This document shows positions 44,901 through 53,622 of a DNA stretch of 64,000 nucleotides, in pieces. The stretch is from assembly GCA_977017575.1 (NCBI GenBank), contig CDRNVI010000030.1, forward strand, positions 558,001 to 622,000, in the 5' to 3' direction. The position numbers and the translations under genes were made by a program. The number at the start of each line of letters is the position of its first letter. Within the stretch, counting starts at the first letter, position 1. A model generated the notes under the pieces. It searched no databases. It was not told the DNA's origin and saw only the letters and a program-made list of their open reading frames with translations. The stretch is from Paramoeba atlantica (lineage: Eukaryota; Discosea).

Positions 44901-46174
44901 ATCTGAGGATTGCCGTGGGGAAAACCAAGACTGCGTGGATGGCCTTTGGGAAAGTTCCGGGGGGGACGCGAGAACTTCGAGAAGGATCGCTTGGCAAGAT
45001 TCCTCTTGTGGATTCCTACCGGCATCTTGGTCATCTCCAAGATGCTACAGCATCATCCCCCATCAAGGACAGGCTAAGGCTCACATGGGCAGCATTTCGT
45101 AAACTCAGTGGCATTTGGGCTTCTCCTCTGAGTGCTGCCACGAAAATACGCCTGTTTGACTGCTTGATCTACCCTATTTTAACGTTTGGTGCAGCCTGTC
45201 TTTCTCTTTCTAACAAAATGCTTCGAAAAACGGAGGTTGAGGTAAATATGATGAGGAGATTCGCTTGTAACTCAGCAAAGCTTGACGATTTCGGACACTG
45301 CTACCCATTAGAGTCCTTGTATTGTGGTACGCCTCGATTTTCGACCGTGCATCGTGTTGCCCGTGCGAAAATCGTTGGCCACATGCTCAGGCACTCCTCT
45401 ACGTTTCGCGAGCTCGTTCAATGGAATAGCACGGAAAAAACAAGAAATATTTCTCCTAGCGAAGCAAGTTTTAATGATCTAGGGGTCACTCTGGAGCAGG
45501 CGCTTGTTTACTCGCAGGATCGGATACACTGGCAAAAGCTATGCGATGAGCTCAGGCAGGAACTTGAACCACTTCCGATGTATGAGGTATTAAGGTCTCC
45601 AAGGTGGAAAACTAAACACACTCAAGCGGTCAAAAGCAAAAGCTCTTATGAGCTACAATTTGTGGAGGAAGGCTCGGATCCGTTCCCCATGAGTGAGGGT
45701 GAGGTTCATATGTATATTGATGGCTCTGTTCGGCAGTTGCGGGGGTCCAAGGAACAAAGATCCGGTGCGGGAATAGTTCTGAGAATGAGTGGAACAGAAG
45801 ACAAATACTATTCCATAGCATTGGATGCTGGCTCAGCTGAGAGAGCTGAGGTTGAATCGCTGAGGGAAGCGCTGGAAAGGATACCTAATGAGGCTCAAAC
45901 AGTTGTCATACACACCGATTCGTTCTATGTATGGAATTTCTTCCATCATACTCGTCTACGACGGCGAATCATTGGGTATAACAATCTACCGAATGGGGGT
46001 ATCCTTGAGAAATTGGATCGGGAAATTCGAACGCTCCAATCGATGGATAAAAGGTGTTACGTGTGCAAAGTGAAATCCCACAACGGGAACATTTACAATG
46101 AGAAGGCAGACACCTTGGCGCTTGCAGGGTCGAGAAAAATAGTCCCAGCCTCAGAAATAAAGAGGAAGAAATAA
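41927..46174 (+). CDS. LINE-A polyprotein, 1,415-codon open frame
   Basis: This is the only LINE-A copy with an unbroken frame over all enzyme domains. The endonuclease has the canonical VMCLQETRYNF where copies A and B have KEAR; VMGDFNAPI, RRQLDHIMVS and HCVVMADV follow. Reverse transcriptase has FGFRPERSTAGAQ, AFMDFAKAFPSVSF, GILQGDVLAPYLF and IDYADDIALL. RNase H has MYIDGSVRQ, RAEVESLREAL, HTDSFYVWNFF and SHNGNIYNEKADTLALAG. The frame stops at KRKK because of an 18-bp in-frame duplication (AAGAAATAAATAAAGAGG) carrying TAA; about 120 codons of basic tail continue in frame to 46537. Whether the tail is needed is unknown. The start ATGGCGG is preceded by TATAAAAAC, as in copy A. Activity is plausible but unproven, especially without 5' monomers. 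Confidence 0.92.
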   Translation: MADASGTCKGTEVFETLTRTKRGRGVIFRSPEREGPAKLLQRAVRALCKFVRVGAHLRVAWRHDNCCDTLFVWEGEVVCEGPAYLKSVGWHTQGGSSVTRGEPLSGTFRVRYVARPHTTLPFPPLLNTGVVLCAVQVSNPAKAKRRSSRHRPRSHWASRGTHAQRDSENLKGSAVKENTTVATLNVTTLKLEGEDEFSLRRYTRLNEVLAFMQVRGVVVMCLQETRYNFSKEGHEDGILYRQVENLGERFHLYLQSAAARDSYNGVAIVSRHAFRKVWMVSNRVMGAVYPLEEGTGTLFNVYAPIRDSSEAVHAAFLGDLDKACREVKAERKRRPLLVMGDFNAPITLVTNPSMDPPAVSQLKGLLCPIGCKSAHTLCPSKRKWTCELPGRRAETKDRRNVGTEKVGQKGEEGKVEMGRKGSEPEGTDNNGMVKRGREGEENGDKACEYMHVKGEVGKKGGSKRRGDNKVRRQLDHIMVSERFASSIRRHKVLKAPVPTVHCVVMADVKIKWRSKGTGGQSKVPWPRLGDEEKKASFQQAVWEMAKKEEEITWEYLSENMVHTAQRLSKKDRTPKTTNAPTGTENTPPGTETPRISGFRDLFLQSRKPDHFKEVLKEHGEEIEAQIGQECAEIEAGLRRNRSNPWRTLRRICGLYRETLCIETSSTRETLNIVKDFFARMGSDDRGDKDIKFDKVVSPKVPINDESFTVEELEGGISRLARNKAHGIDQIPEQALRMITEHAELRKSLLHIINEVHRTGVSPASWKIVLQVPIPKKGDLTQIANWRPICLVNSAVKLMNAMILKRIRPSIEPLLRDSQFGFRPERSTAGAQIILNDARVRATRGKKGIAVAFMDFAKAFPSVSFHAIRAALNAFHVGPALTRMVMSLYSNLKGIVRTPYGNTDSFPIETGILQGDVLAPYLFVLVIDRILNKALDNKPLGILLRSSGTKSRGIQEFRLKDIDYADDIALLASTKHEISQMIEATANEAKPANLRIAVGKTKTAWMAFGKVPGGTRELREGSLGKIPLVDSYRHLGHLQDATASSPIKDRLRLTWAAFRKLSGIWASPLSAATKIRLFDCLIYPILTFGAACLSLSNKMLRKTEVEVNMMRRFACNSAKLDDFGHCYPLESLYCGTPRFSTVHRVARAKIVGHMLRHSSTFRELVQWNSTEKTRNISPSEASFNDLGVTLEQALVYSQDRIHWQKLCDELRQELEPLPMYEVLRSPRWKTKHTQAVKSKSSYELQFVEEGSDPFPMSEGEVHMYIDGSVRQLRGSKEQRSGAGIVLRMSGTEDKYYSIALDAGSAERAEVESLREALERIPNEAQTVVIHTDSFYVWNFFHHTRLRRRIIGYNNLPNGGILEKLDREIRTLQSMDKRCYVCKVKSHNGNIYNEKADTLALAGSRKIVPASEIKRKK

Positions 46175-46537
46175 ATAAAGAGGAGAAAGACTGCGACAAG
46201 TGCCTCAGAAGCTCAAAGGGTTAGCTCAGAAACCGTTCAAACCATGAATCGTCCTCGGAAACACTGTGGCCAAATACCTAAGCCATTAGGGAAAAGACGG
46301 GATTACTTCAAGATTGCAGAAGGTGATCCTCTCTCCAAAAAGGGTACCTCGCCACCTGTAGAGACTGGAGTGGATTCTCCTGAAAAGAAAGAGTGTTTGC
46401 CTGAGGAATGTGATGCCAAAAATACAAAGTTGCATGAAAGACGTACCACGCCCGGTTCAGCGGACAAGGAGCATGAAAGGGCGAATTCACATGAGAGAAA
46501 GACGTCGAAGCGACGACAAAAACGGATGTGTTCTTAA
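46175..46537 (+). pseudogene. Detached C-terminal tail of LINE-A copy C
   Basis: In frame with the 1,415-codon ORF but after its stop, this piece encodes the basic tail found intact in copy A: MNRPRKHCGQIPKPLGKRR to ERKTSKRRQKRMCS. Relative to copy A it has one extra codon pair (VETGVDS in place of VGVDS), so the tail itself drifts in length. Confidence 0.8.
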
Positions 46538-46571
46538 CCGATGCAAATCGGTCTTATAGGATAGGATAGGA

Positions 46572-47344
46572 TTGAACTCAAAAGTAATCCGCGATTTTCC
46601 AGGTCCAGCGACTTATTAAGAATGCGATCCATAACCATCACGAAAAGGTAAGGGGCCAACAAATCCCCCTGAAGTATTCCTGTAGTTATCGGAGAAGAAT
46701 CTGTGATACCAAAGGGTGTGCGGACTACTCCTTTCAGATTTGAGTAAAATGACATGATCATTTCGGATAGACGACCTCCCGCGTGATATGCTTTCAGACT
46801 CGCTTTTATCGCAGCGAAAGATACAGATGGGAATGCTTTTGCGAAATCAATGAACGCTACACAAACACCTTTATTCGGAAATGCCTTGGACTTTATTTCA
46901 TTCATGATTGTTTGCGCACCAGCGGTAGATCTATTTTGACGAAAACCGTATTGATTGTCTCGAAGAAGTGGTTCAACGCTGGGGCGGATGCGAGTAAGAA
47001 TCATAAAATTAATCAGCTTGACTATACTGTTTACAAGGCAAATAGGGCGCCAGTTTGAAAGCTGCGATAAATCCCCTTTCTTTGGAATAGGTATTTGAAG
47101 AATGACTTTCCATGATGCTTCGGTAACGCCTGTTTCATGCACTTCATTGATTAGCTCCAGCAAAAAATCTCTAAAATCCTGATGTGTCGAAATTGCTTGT
47201 AAGGCCTCCATGTGAATACCGTCTCCCTCTGGGGCTCTATTCTTCCCGAAGTGCGAAAGCGAATAAAAGAGCGAAATGCCGCCCAGGTTAGTCTTAAACG
47301 ATCCTTCAATGGCGAAGAAACACCTGAATCTTGAAGATTTCCCA
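46572..47344 (-). pseudogene. LINE-B copy 2, 5' RT part
   Basis: On the minus strand this continues LINE-B beyond the LINE-A insertion: LSHFGKNRAPEGDGIHMEAL, VILQIPIPKKGDLSQLSNW, GFRQNRSTAGAQTIMNEIKS, CVAFIDFAKAFPSVSF and GILQGDLLAPYLFVMVMDR. The 5' end is a chimera: SLFYSL joins directly to reversed LINE-C sequence (LGNLQDSGVSSPLKDRLRLT) at about 47270. Confidence 0.87.
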
Positions 47345-47560
47345 GAGGAGGCTTGAGACACATCCTACACGATGAAACGGGGTGGACGCCCGTCCTGGTA
47401 GCTACGGTTGGGTAGCCGTGCTCGGGCCGCAAGGCGTCGAGTGCCGTCTGGGAAGGGGGTAGAAAGACAATGAAGGTCGGTGACCTGAGACTCTACCCTA
47501 ACGGTTGGCGCTGCAGAGCCATCCGTGTCTTCTTCTTCTTTTTCTTCTTCTATAGATATC
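47345..47560 (+). repeat. TTC-tailed element, second copy
   Basis: The block is equivalent to 24503-24724 but 6 bp shorter because the TTC tract differs (TCTTCTTCTTTTTCTTCTTC). It is again flanked by 74-bp inverted LINE-C arms at about 47271-47344 and 47561-47634. Confidence 0.6.
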
Positions 47561-48595
47561 TGGGAAATCTTCAAGATTCAGGTGTTTCTTCGCCATTGAA
47601 GGATCGTTTAAGACTAACCTGGGCGGCATTTCGCAAGCTGCGGGGTATTTGGGATTCACCTCTTAGCGTATCCACCAAATTGCGGCTGTTTGGCTGCCTT
47701 GTTTACCCTATCATGACGTTTGGGGCGGCATCACTTTCAGTTTCCAACAAACTGCTTCGTCAAACAGAGGTTGATCTTAATATGATGCGAAGGTTCTGTT
47801 GCAATTGCGCGAAACTCGATGAGTTTGGACACTGTTATACACTTGAATCGCTTTATCGCGGCACACCTCGGTTTTCTACCGTGCATCAGGTTAGTCGTGC
47901 AAAAATTGTGGGCCACATTCTGAGGCATTCGACTGCCTTTCGAGACCTCATACAGTGGAAATCCAGGGAGCAAAGAAGCTCTTGTTTACTCTAAGGATCG
48001 CGATCACTGGAGAAAACTGTGTGAGAATTTAAAAGCCACACTGGAGCCTCCTCCGGACTACGAGAGAATAAGTTCCCCCAGATGGAAAAGTCGCCATACC
48101 CAAGCCTTACAACAAGACACGCTTTATGATCCACAATTCGTCGAAGAAGGCTCAGACCTCTTTCTCGTCAAAGATTCGGACTTTGCGCGTGACCAACGAA
48201 AACAGAGCTGGTGCAGGACTTGTCGTGCGACGAAAATGGGTGAATGATCAAAATTTTTCCGAAGAGGAAGAAGACAACGAGCGCTAATACCTCTGAAACC
48301 ATAAACTCGCTACAAACACGGAAGATTATTCGCCCAAGAACTAATGTTGCAAAAAATTCTTCTAAACGCAACGAAACACATACTGCAAGTGATCTTGTGC
48401 CTAAAAATGGCAGCTCCCGTTCTGTAGAGCCCAGAGAGGAATCGTCTGCTGAAATTTCCACTTCATCCCTGAGTAATCAAGATATCGGTAAAGAAAACAG
48501 TTGTCAGGGTTCAAGAGAATTTGACAAAGTTGGGAACATTAAGAAAAAGGAGTCCCCTAAGAGAATGAAGCCGTCACGAGTTTTGAAACAGTAGT
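47561..48595 (+). pseudogene. LINE-C fragment, unit 3
   Basis: This piece has the same content as unit 2: DRLRLTWAAFRKLRGIWDSP to QWKSREQRSSCLL, an RNase H remnant, then a 116-codon frame (48244-48594) for the tail with TSSLSNQDIGKENSCQGSRE and RVLKQ. No RT catalytic box is present. Confidence 0.82.
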
Positions 48596-48908
48596 AAAGG
48601 GGGGGGGGCGGATATATATTACGCTTGCAGATATATATTACTTTTAAAATATTGAGGGAGATACGGAGTATCTAACTCGCTTACTAAGGTTAATTCCAAA
48701 ACTTGAAAATGCCCCTCAAAGAAGCGAGAGATCGAGTTTTTTCAAAATTTTAAAACGTAGCAGTAGCTCATTAGATGAACTCTTTAATACTCGAAAAATC
48801 ATCTACAACGACCTCATTTCCCAAATTGTAGAACACTTTTGGTAAAAAAAGTGCGTCTGCAAAGGTCTGCGATACGACAAACTGGTTGACTAAGGAGAGT
48901 CCTTTGAG

Positions 48909-48964
48909 TACTCCAGTTGGTAAAGGGGTTCCATTTTGACGCTGGATGTCCGCGGTTCGATTCC
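48909..48964 (+). promoter_or_regulatory. tRNA-like A box and B box, second copy
   Basis: TACTCCAGTTGG (48909-48920) and GGTTCGATTCC (48954-48964) match pol III A and B boxes. As at 7879-7934 the tRNA stems do not form, so this is not a tRNA gene but may be a pol III promoter relic. The boxes are conserved between two otherwise drifting copies. Confidence 0.6.
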
Positions 48965-49139
48965 CGGCATCGACATTTTTGAACAAAAAAAATTATATGC
49001 TCAAAATCGCGAAAAAAACAAATTCGGAACGATTTTTTTTTTCAGATTTTTTTTTCTTGAAAAAAGTGGCCAGCTAGCCACTAAAAACACGGTTTGCATT
49101 TTGTATATATATAGAGAGAAAAATAATGTGCAGGTCCGA

Positions 49140-49735
49140 GTGGTACAGTGTGTAGCTACAGTGGACCTTGAGAGAGTGAGAGCAGTGCCACGTGAGGCAG
49201 TGATTGCACAGTGATGCAGTGCAGCTGCAGTGGCACGTGCCAGAGTAAGTGCACTGCTATGTGAGGCAGTGACTGCAGTGATGCAGCGCAGCTTCAGCGG
49301 CACGTGCGAGAGTAAGATTACTGCCACGTGAGGCAGTGAATGCAGTGTAGATACAGTGGAATGTGAGAGAGTCAGTGACTGCAGTGTAGCTACAGTGGCA
49401 CGTGAGAGAGTAAGATTACTGCCACGTGAGGCAGTGACTGCAGTGATGCAGTGCAGCTGCAGTAGCACGTGAGAGAGTAAGTGTACTGCCACGTGAGGCA
49501 GTGATTGCAGTGTAGATACAGTGGAAGAGTGACAGGCAGTGCCACGTGAGGCAGTGACTGCAGTGATGCAGTGCAGCTGCAGTAGCACGTGAGAGAGTGA
49601 GAGTACTGCCACGTAAGGTAGTGACTGCATCGGCACTGTACCTACAGTGGCACGTGAGAGAGTCAGAGCACTGCCACGTGGGGCAGTGACTCACGTTGAG
49701 TGAGTCCACTGAGTGAGTCCCACGGGGGTGGGAGA
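49140..49735. repeat. CACGTG/CTGCAG satellite, inverted copy
   Basis: The repeat units match 1640-2047 and 6860-7690 in reverse complement: GCCACGTGAGGCAGTGACTG, GTGATGCAGTGCAGCTGCAG and GCACGTGAGAGAGT. This copy is not interrupted by a LINE. Confidence 0.85.
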
Positions 49736-49737
49736 GT

Positions 49738-49808
49738 GTTGTGGAAGAGTGGCCAGCTGGCCATGTTGTGGAAGGGTGGCCAGCTGGCCATGTTGTGGAA
49801 GGGTGACC
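49738..49808. repeat. CCAGCTGG minisatellite, inverted copy
   Basis: About three units of GTGGCCAGCTGGCCATGTTG with GTGGAAGGGTG are present, the reverse complement of 1362-1610. The last unit is altered (GTGACCACAG) at the border. Confidence 0.8.
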
Positions 49809-50396
49809 ACAGTCTGAACTGTCTCGTACGGAACTTGCTCAGATCGTCAGCCGGGAATCGGTAGAAGCGGTATGGGCAAAAGAGCGAAGAACAAGAAATG
49901 CAGTGGAACAAGAAATGTACAGTGGAAAATAGAAAAGAAATTAGAGTAAATTGATACGAAAAACACATTCATTTTGAATACCTTCTTCGTGAGAAGAGGG
50001 TCCTCAGACAATTATCTCTCGCCTTGACGTGGCGTCTGAGCTTAATGCCTGTTGGCTAAACAAGCAGAGATACATAAAGAACTGTCAACGAACGAAATGT
50101 TCCGTATGCACGACCTGGTGTAAGTGTTGGGGGAACCTCGGTTCCGTCTCACTGAGCCAGTGAACGTGCCCATAGGTGCACTTTTGCATTATTAAAGTAC
50201 AACATAAAGGGCTCAATGCTTAACATAAACAAGACGTAAGTAGAATCGAACATAGACCTCCCAGAGGCAAAATGTTAGCCGGGCGGGCCCTTCAAAAAAA
50301 AGATTTCAGAAGCTTGTTTCCTTCAAGATTACTTGTCACGAGGTAAAGCACCACCCGCGCCAGCGGGTCTGCACCGCCTCGAAAGGCCCGCCGTAT
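49809..50396. other. Non-coding stretch without recognised content
   Basis: No ORF with a recognisable domain was found. The part at 50275-50395 (GCGGGCCCTTCAAAAAAAAG, ATTACTTGTCACGAGGTAAA) resembles 21340-21440 of the R repeat (ATTACTTGCCACGAGGTAAT, GAAGGGCCCTCCC). The rest appears only once in this window. Confidence 0.5.
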
Positions 50397-50601
50397 AACC
50401 CAGATTGAAAGGGGCGAGGGAGATACGAAGCAACAGGCGTGGCAGATTCCCACTGAAAAGAAATGGTATCTCCCCGCACGAGAAAAGCCTTTGCGCTTTC
50501 TAGCTCGGAGACAAACTTCGTGCGGGAGATACCATTTCTTTTCAGTTGGAATCTGCCACGCCGGTTGCTTCGTATCTCCCTCGCCCCTTTCAATCTGGGT
50601 T
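50397..50601. repeat. Foldback element (F2)
   Basis: Inverted arms of about 85 bp begin AACCCAGATTGAAAGGGGCG and end in the complement CCCTTTCAATCTGGGTT. CGAGGGAGATAC and GGTATCTCCCCGCACGA lie within the left arm, and the loop is about 35 bp. The outer motif (AACCCAG, then CGAGGGAGATAC) is shared with F1, although most of the arm sequence differs. Confidence 0.85.
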
Positions 50602-52112
50602 ACTTGAAATTACTTTTTCACCTTTTATATTCAAAAATGGGCCATTTTCGCGGGCATACCACGACAGAGGCGTTCGGACTTTGCACCCCCAACTGCCTGT
50701 GAAGGGCCCTCCCTTGAAGGAGGGTGGCAACTTCCCAAAGGAGGTACAACCTCCTGAGGGAGCCAGCGGCAAGCCGGGGCTTCCCGGCACCCTTCATTCA
50801 CTCAGAAACACATTTGGCGCCCTGCGATCGTCACCTCCGTTTGTCAGGTAAGAAAATGTTGATTTCACGTGGATCAAAGCATCGAAACTGCTCTAGAGCA
50901 CCCAAAGTAGTAAGCGCCCAAAGTAGTAAGCGAGTATTCCCGGTGTCGTCAGGGGCGTTCAATCGCCCACAAGAACGTCTCGCCACGCTGCCTTATTGCA
51001 CTGTCGACCGAAATGTTGGCCTTCTGGGTGATCTACCCATGGGAAATGTTTCGATAGAGTGAATTATTAGTATGCCATGTTCCTAAAGAAATATGGTGGA
51101 ACAAGTTAACCCAGGATAAAGTGGACGAGGGAGATACTAAAGGCACATTTTGCAAACTACCACAAAACTGGAACGGTATCCCCCGGTTTGTTAAGCATTC
51201 TGATGTGACCCAAGAATTTAACGTGAGATACTGTTCCAGTTTTGTGGTAGTTTGCCAAATGTGCCTTCAGTATCTCCCTCGTCCACTTTATCCTGGGTTG
51301 CACAGCCATCGAAACATGCTCCCTAGGACCTCTTACAGATTCCCACGCGAGGAAGTCGTCGTCGCCGCGGCAAAAAGACAGAAGGCTGTCTTTTTGCCTT
51401 GCGCCTCCTCCTTCCTCTAAGGCCTTGCGTGTTACGCACTTCCAGGTAAATTTTGGACTTTGTAGGTGCATTACCATGGCAGACTGAAGAAATATCGAAT
51501 GAAATCAAAGCGCATACAGGTGTATCAGGCCCCAAACTCTCAAAAAACGGTCTAGGAGTTGATTTGGGAAAAATATATTTTTGACTTTCACCCATAATTT
51601 TTCAGTTTTTCAAAATTTCAAAAATTGCTATGATCACCCTGGTGGGGAGGGGGGGGGGCAGGGGGTACCCATCGGAATTGTTGAAAAACTAGTGATCTTG
51701 TCACTCAATTCGATTCATACGTCTTTGTAAACATTTCTTTCGAAAACTCACCTGAAACGATACCGGGCACGAAATCGGGCCACAAATCGGGCCACAAATC
51801 GGGCACGGCGAATTAATCCACGGCAGCAAGGGAGTAGTATCTCCCTCAATAAACTTATTCCTTCACAAAAAAGGATAAAGAGGCTTGATCCCTATAAAAT
51901 TACTTGCCACGAGGTAATGCCCCCAGCGACAGCGGCTCTACGCCCTATCGAAGGGCCCTCCCGTCGGGCCTTCAAAAATAAAGGACACAGAAGCTTGAGG
52001 GCGGTAGGGGCAAATATTTGACGAAAATCTGTTTTTTTGAACTTGTTCACAATCAATTTTCAAACGTTTTTAGGTCATTTTCGTATTCATACGGCCATTT
52101 CCAATCCAATCC
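50602..52112. repeat. R repeat, copy 3 (non-coding)
   Basis: The copy matches 20044-21550 and 25811-27317 with a few substitutions and one-base indels in homopolymers. It contains foldback F1 at 51108-51299. LINE-B tail sequence (CCAATCCAATCCAAATCC) follows at about 52100-52140, as in units 1 and 2. Confidence 0.8.
51108..51299. repeat. Foldback element (F1), unit 3
   Basis: AACCCAGGATAAAGTGGACG opens the left arm and CCACTTTATCCTGGGTT closes the right arm. The copy is the same as at 26323-26514. Confidence 0.85.
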
Positions 52113-52296
52113 AAATCCAATCCAGAATACCGACAAAGTCGGCTAAAACACTTAGCACTTTCACACTAAACATTTCCATCTCTATCATCAGCACCAGAGC
52201 TCATCAACACTAGATCGGGCCACAAATCGGGCCACAAATCGGGCACGGCGAATTAATCAACGGCAGCAAGGGAGTAGTATCTCCCTCAATAAACGT

Positions 52297-53622
52297 ATGC
52301 GCTCAGAGACGCTGGAAATGGCGGAACTTACCGCGAGTCCTTCACTATGCCTGGTAAAGAGCATTTTTCTGCAAAGAAAAATAAGCTCCAAGATGTACGT
52401 AAGCACTTTATGAATTTCACAGGGTACGATCGGGGAGACCCAACATTTCTTTTAATGAAGTACATCTTCCCTTTATACCAATTTCAGATGGCAAGTTTAC
52501 TGCTGAGGAGCTCTTTTATTCGCTTTCGCACTTCGGGAAGAATAGAGCCCCAGAGGGAGACGTGTGGGAGGTGGCGGAGTGGCAAGAATTCAAAGTTTGA
52601 AGCACATGGTGCTCAGACGGCGAGTTCAAACCCACTCATCGCAACATTCCTGGCGGCCTCACTCTAAGAGGCTGGGCTGATAACCGACTAGGCCCAGTAC
52701 TCGGAGGACCGTCCCGGACACTCCCCTCAGGGAACCAGCTCCCTTACCCGGCTTACACCTCTTGGGTGAGCCGTGTTGACGTACAGTTCGTCGACGCAGC
52801 GTGTTGGCAACAGCACGTTGGTGCCGCCTTGGACAAGCGGAAACTGGTAGAGGACGTCGGCCTCGGAACTTCCAAATCTGTCTGTGAAGGGTCTGGCTTG
52901 CAGTGACCATCCGGAGCAATCCGGAATGATTTGGATTTTTTTTTTTAGGGAGACGGTATTCACATGGAGGCCTTACAAGCAATTTCGACACATCAGGATT
53001 TTAGAGATTTTTTCCTGGAGCTAATCAATGAAGTGCATGAAACAGGCGTTACCGAAGCATCATGGAAAGTCATTCTTCAAATATCTATTCCAAAGAAAGG
53101 GGATTTATCGCAGCTTTCAAACTGGCGCCCTATTTGCCTTGTAAACAGTATAGTCAAGCTGATTAATTTTATGATTCTTACTCGCATCCGCCCCAGCGTT
53201 GAACCACTTCTTCGAGACAATCAATACGGTTTTCGTCAAAATAGATCTAACCGCTGGTGCGCAAACAATCATGAATGAAATAAAGTCCAAGGCATTTCCG
53301 AATAAAAGTGTTTGTGTAGCGTTCATTGATTTCGCAAAAGCATTCCCATCTGTATCTTTCGCTGCGATAAAAGCGAGTCTGAAAGCATATCACGCGGGAG
53401 TTCGTCTATCCGAAATGATCATGTCATTTTACTCAAATCTGAAAGGAGTAGTCCGCACACCCTTTGGTATCACAGATTCTTCTCCGATAACTACAGGAAT
53501 ACTTCAGGGGGATTTGTTGGCCCCTTACCTTTTCGTGATGGTTATGGATCGCATTCTTAATAAGTCGCTGGACCTGGAAAATCGCGGATTACTTTTGAGT
53601 TCAAGCGGGACAAGAAAACGGA
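52297..53622 (+). pseudogene. LINE-B copy 3, sense strand, RT N-terminal half
   Basis: This copy extends further 5' than the others: LPRVLHYAW, KLQDVRKHFMNFTGYDRGDP and PISDGKFTAEELFYSLSHFG are read before the RT. After a SINE (52563-52946) the frame resumes with IHMEALQAISTHQDFRDFFL, ISIPKKGDLSQLSNWRPICL, a one-base change near 53255 that breaks the frame in the RSTAGAQ motif, VAFIDFAKAFPSVSF and GILQGDLLAPYLFVMVMDR. It ends at the SINE target site AAGAAAACGGA. The catalytic ADD box lies beyond the break and is absent. Confidence 0.85.
52563..52946 (+). mobile_element. SINE in LINE-B copy 3
   Basis: The target duplication AGGGAGACG lies at 52554-52562 and 52947-52955, within the LINE-B codons for the APEGDG motif. 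The SINE is complete, with GGTGGCGGAGTGGCAAG at the 5' end and TCCGGAGCAATCCGGA plus ATGATTTGGATTTTT at the 3' end. Units 1 and 2 lack it at this site, so it is younger than the copy from which they derive. Confidence 0.9.

Larger units (their letters stand above)
41897..46571 (+). mobile_element. LINE-A copy C, nearly full length
   Basis: An 8-bp target duplication TTGAACTC (41889-41896 and 46572-46579) flanks the element, and the empty site TTGAACTCAAAAG is intact in unit 1 at 23726-23733. The copy is 4,675 bp long and 5'-truncated inside the last 18-bp monomer, so it has lost the monomer array. It ends with ACCGATGCAAATCGGT and a short GGATA tail. It lies inside antisense LINE-B. Confidence 0.93.
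24716..47557. repeat. Unit 2 of the 5.77-kb tandem repeat, enlarged
   Basis: The unit is 22,842 bp long. Subtracting the 18-mer array with its spacers (about 12,164 bp), LINE-A copy C with one target duplication (4,683 bp) and the extra SINE material (about 224 bp) leaves about 5,771 bp, in agreement with the 5,767 bp of the simple unit. All the extra length is therefore explained by these events. Confidence 0.88.
48653..50601. mobile_element. 1.95-kb insertion in unit 3, composite repeat
   Basis: Units 1 and 2 read TTAAAATATTACTTGAAATT at this point. In unit 3 the sequence breaks after AAAATATT, holds 1,949 bp, and resumes with ACTTGAAATT. The insert starts GAGGGAGATACGGAGTATCT and ends with a foldback that carries CGTATCTCCCTCG near its right end. 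Inside are a pol III-like region, the CACGTG/CTGCAG satellite, the CCAGCTGG minisatellite and about 590 bp without recognisable content. The left 1.15 kb is an inverted paralogue of sequence around LINE-A copy A (1362-8192). Only TT is a possible target duplication. Confidence 0.65.
47552..52213. repeat. Unit 3 of the 5.77-kb tandem repeat, truncated
   Basis: The unit contains the LINE-C fragment, an insertion of 1,949 bp (48653-50601), the R repeat and the first bases of the LINE-B 3' end, and stops at about 52213. There the sequence switches to another piece of R repeat (CGGGCCACAAATCGGGCC) and then to sense LINE-B. Confidence 0.85.

Noticed and set aside
50120-50300. Possible LTR-like stretch starting TGTTGGGGGAACC
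   Set aside because: No matching CA-ending partner, no second copy in the window and no adjacent retroelement coding sequence.
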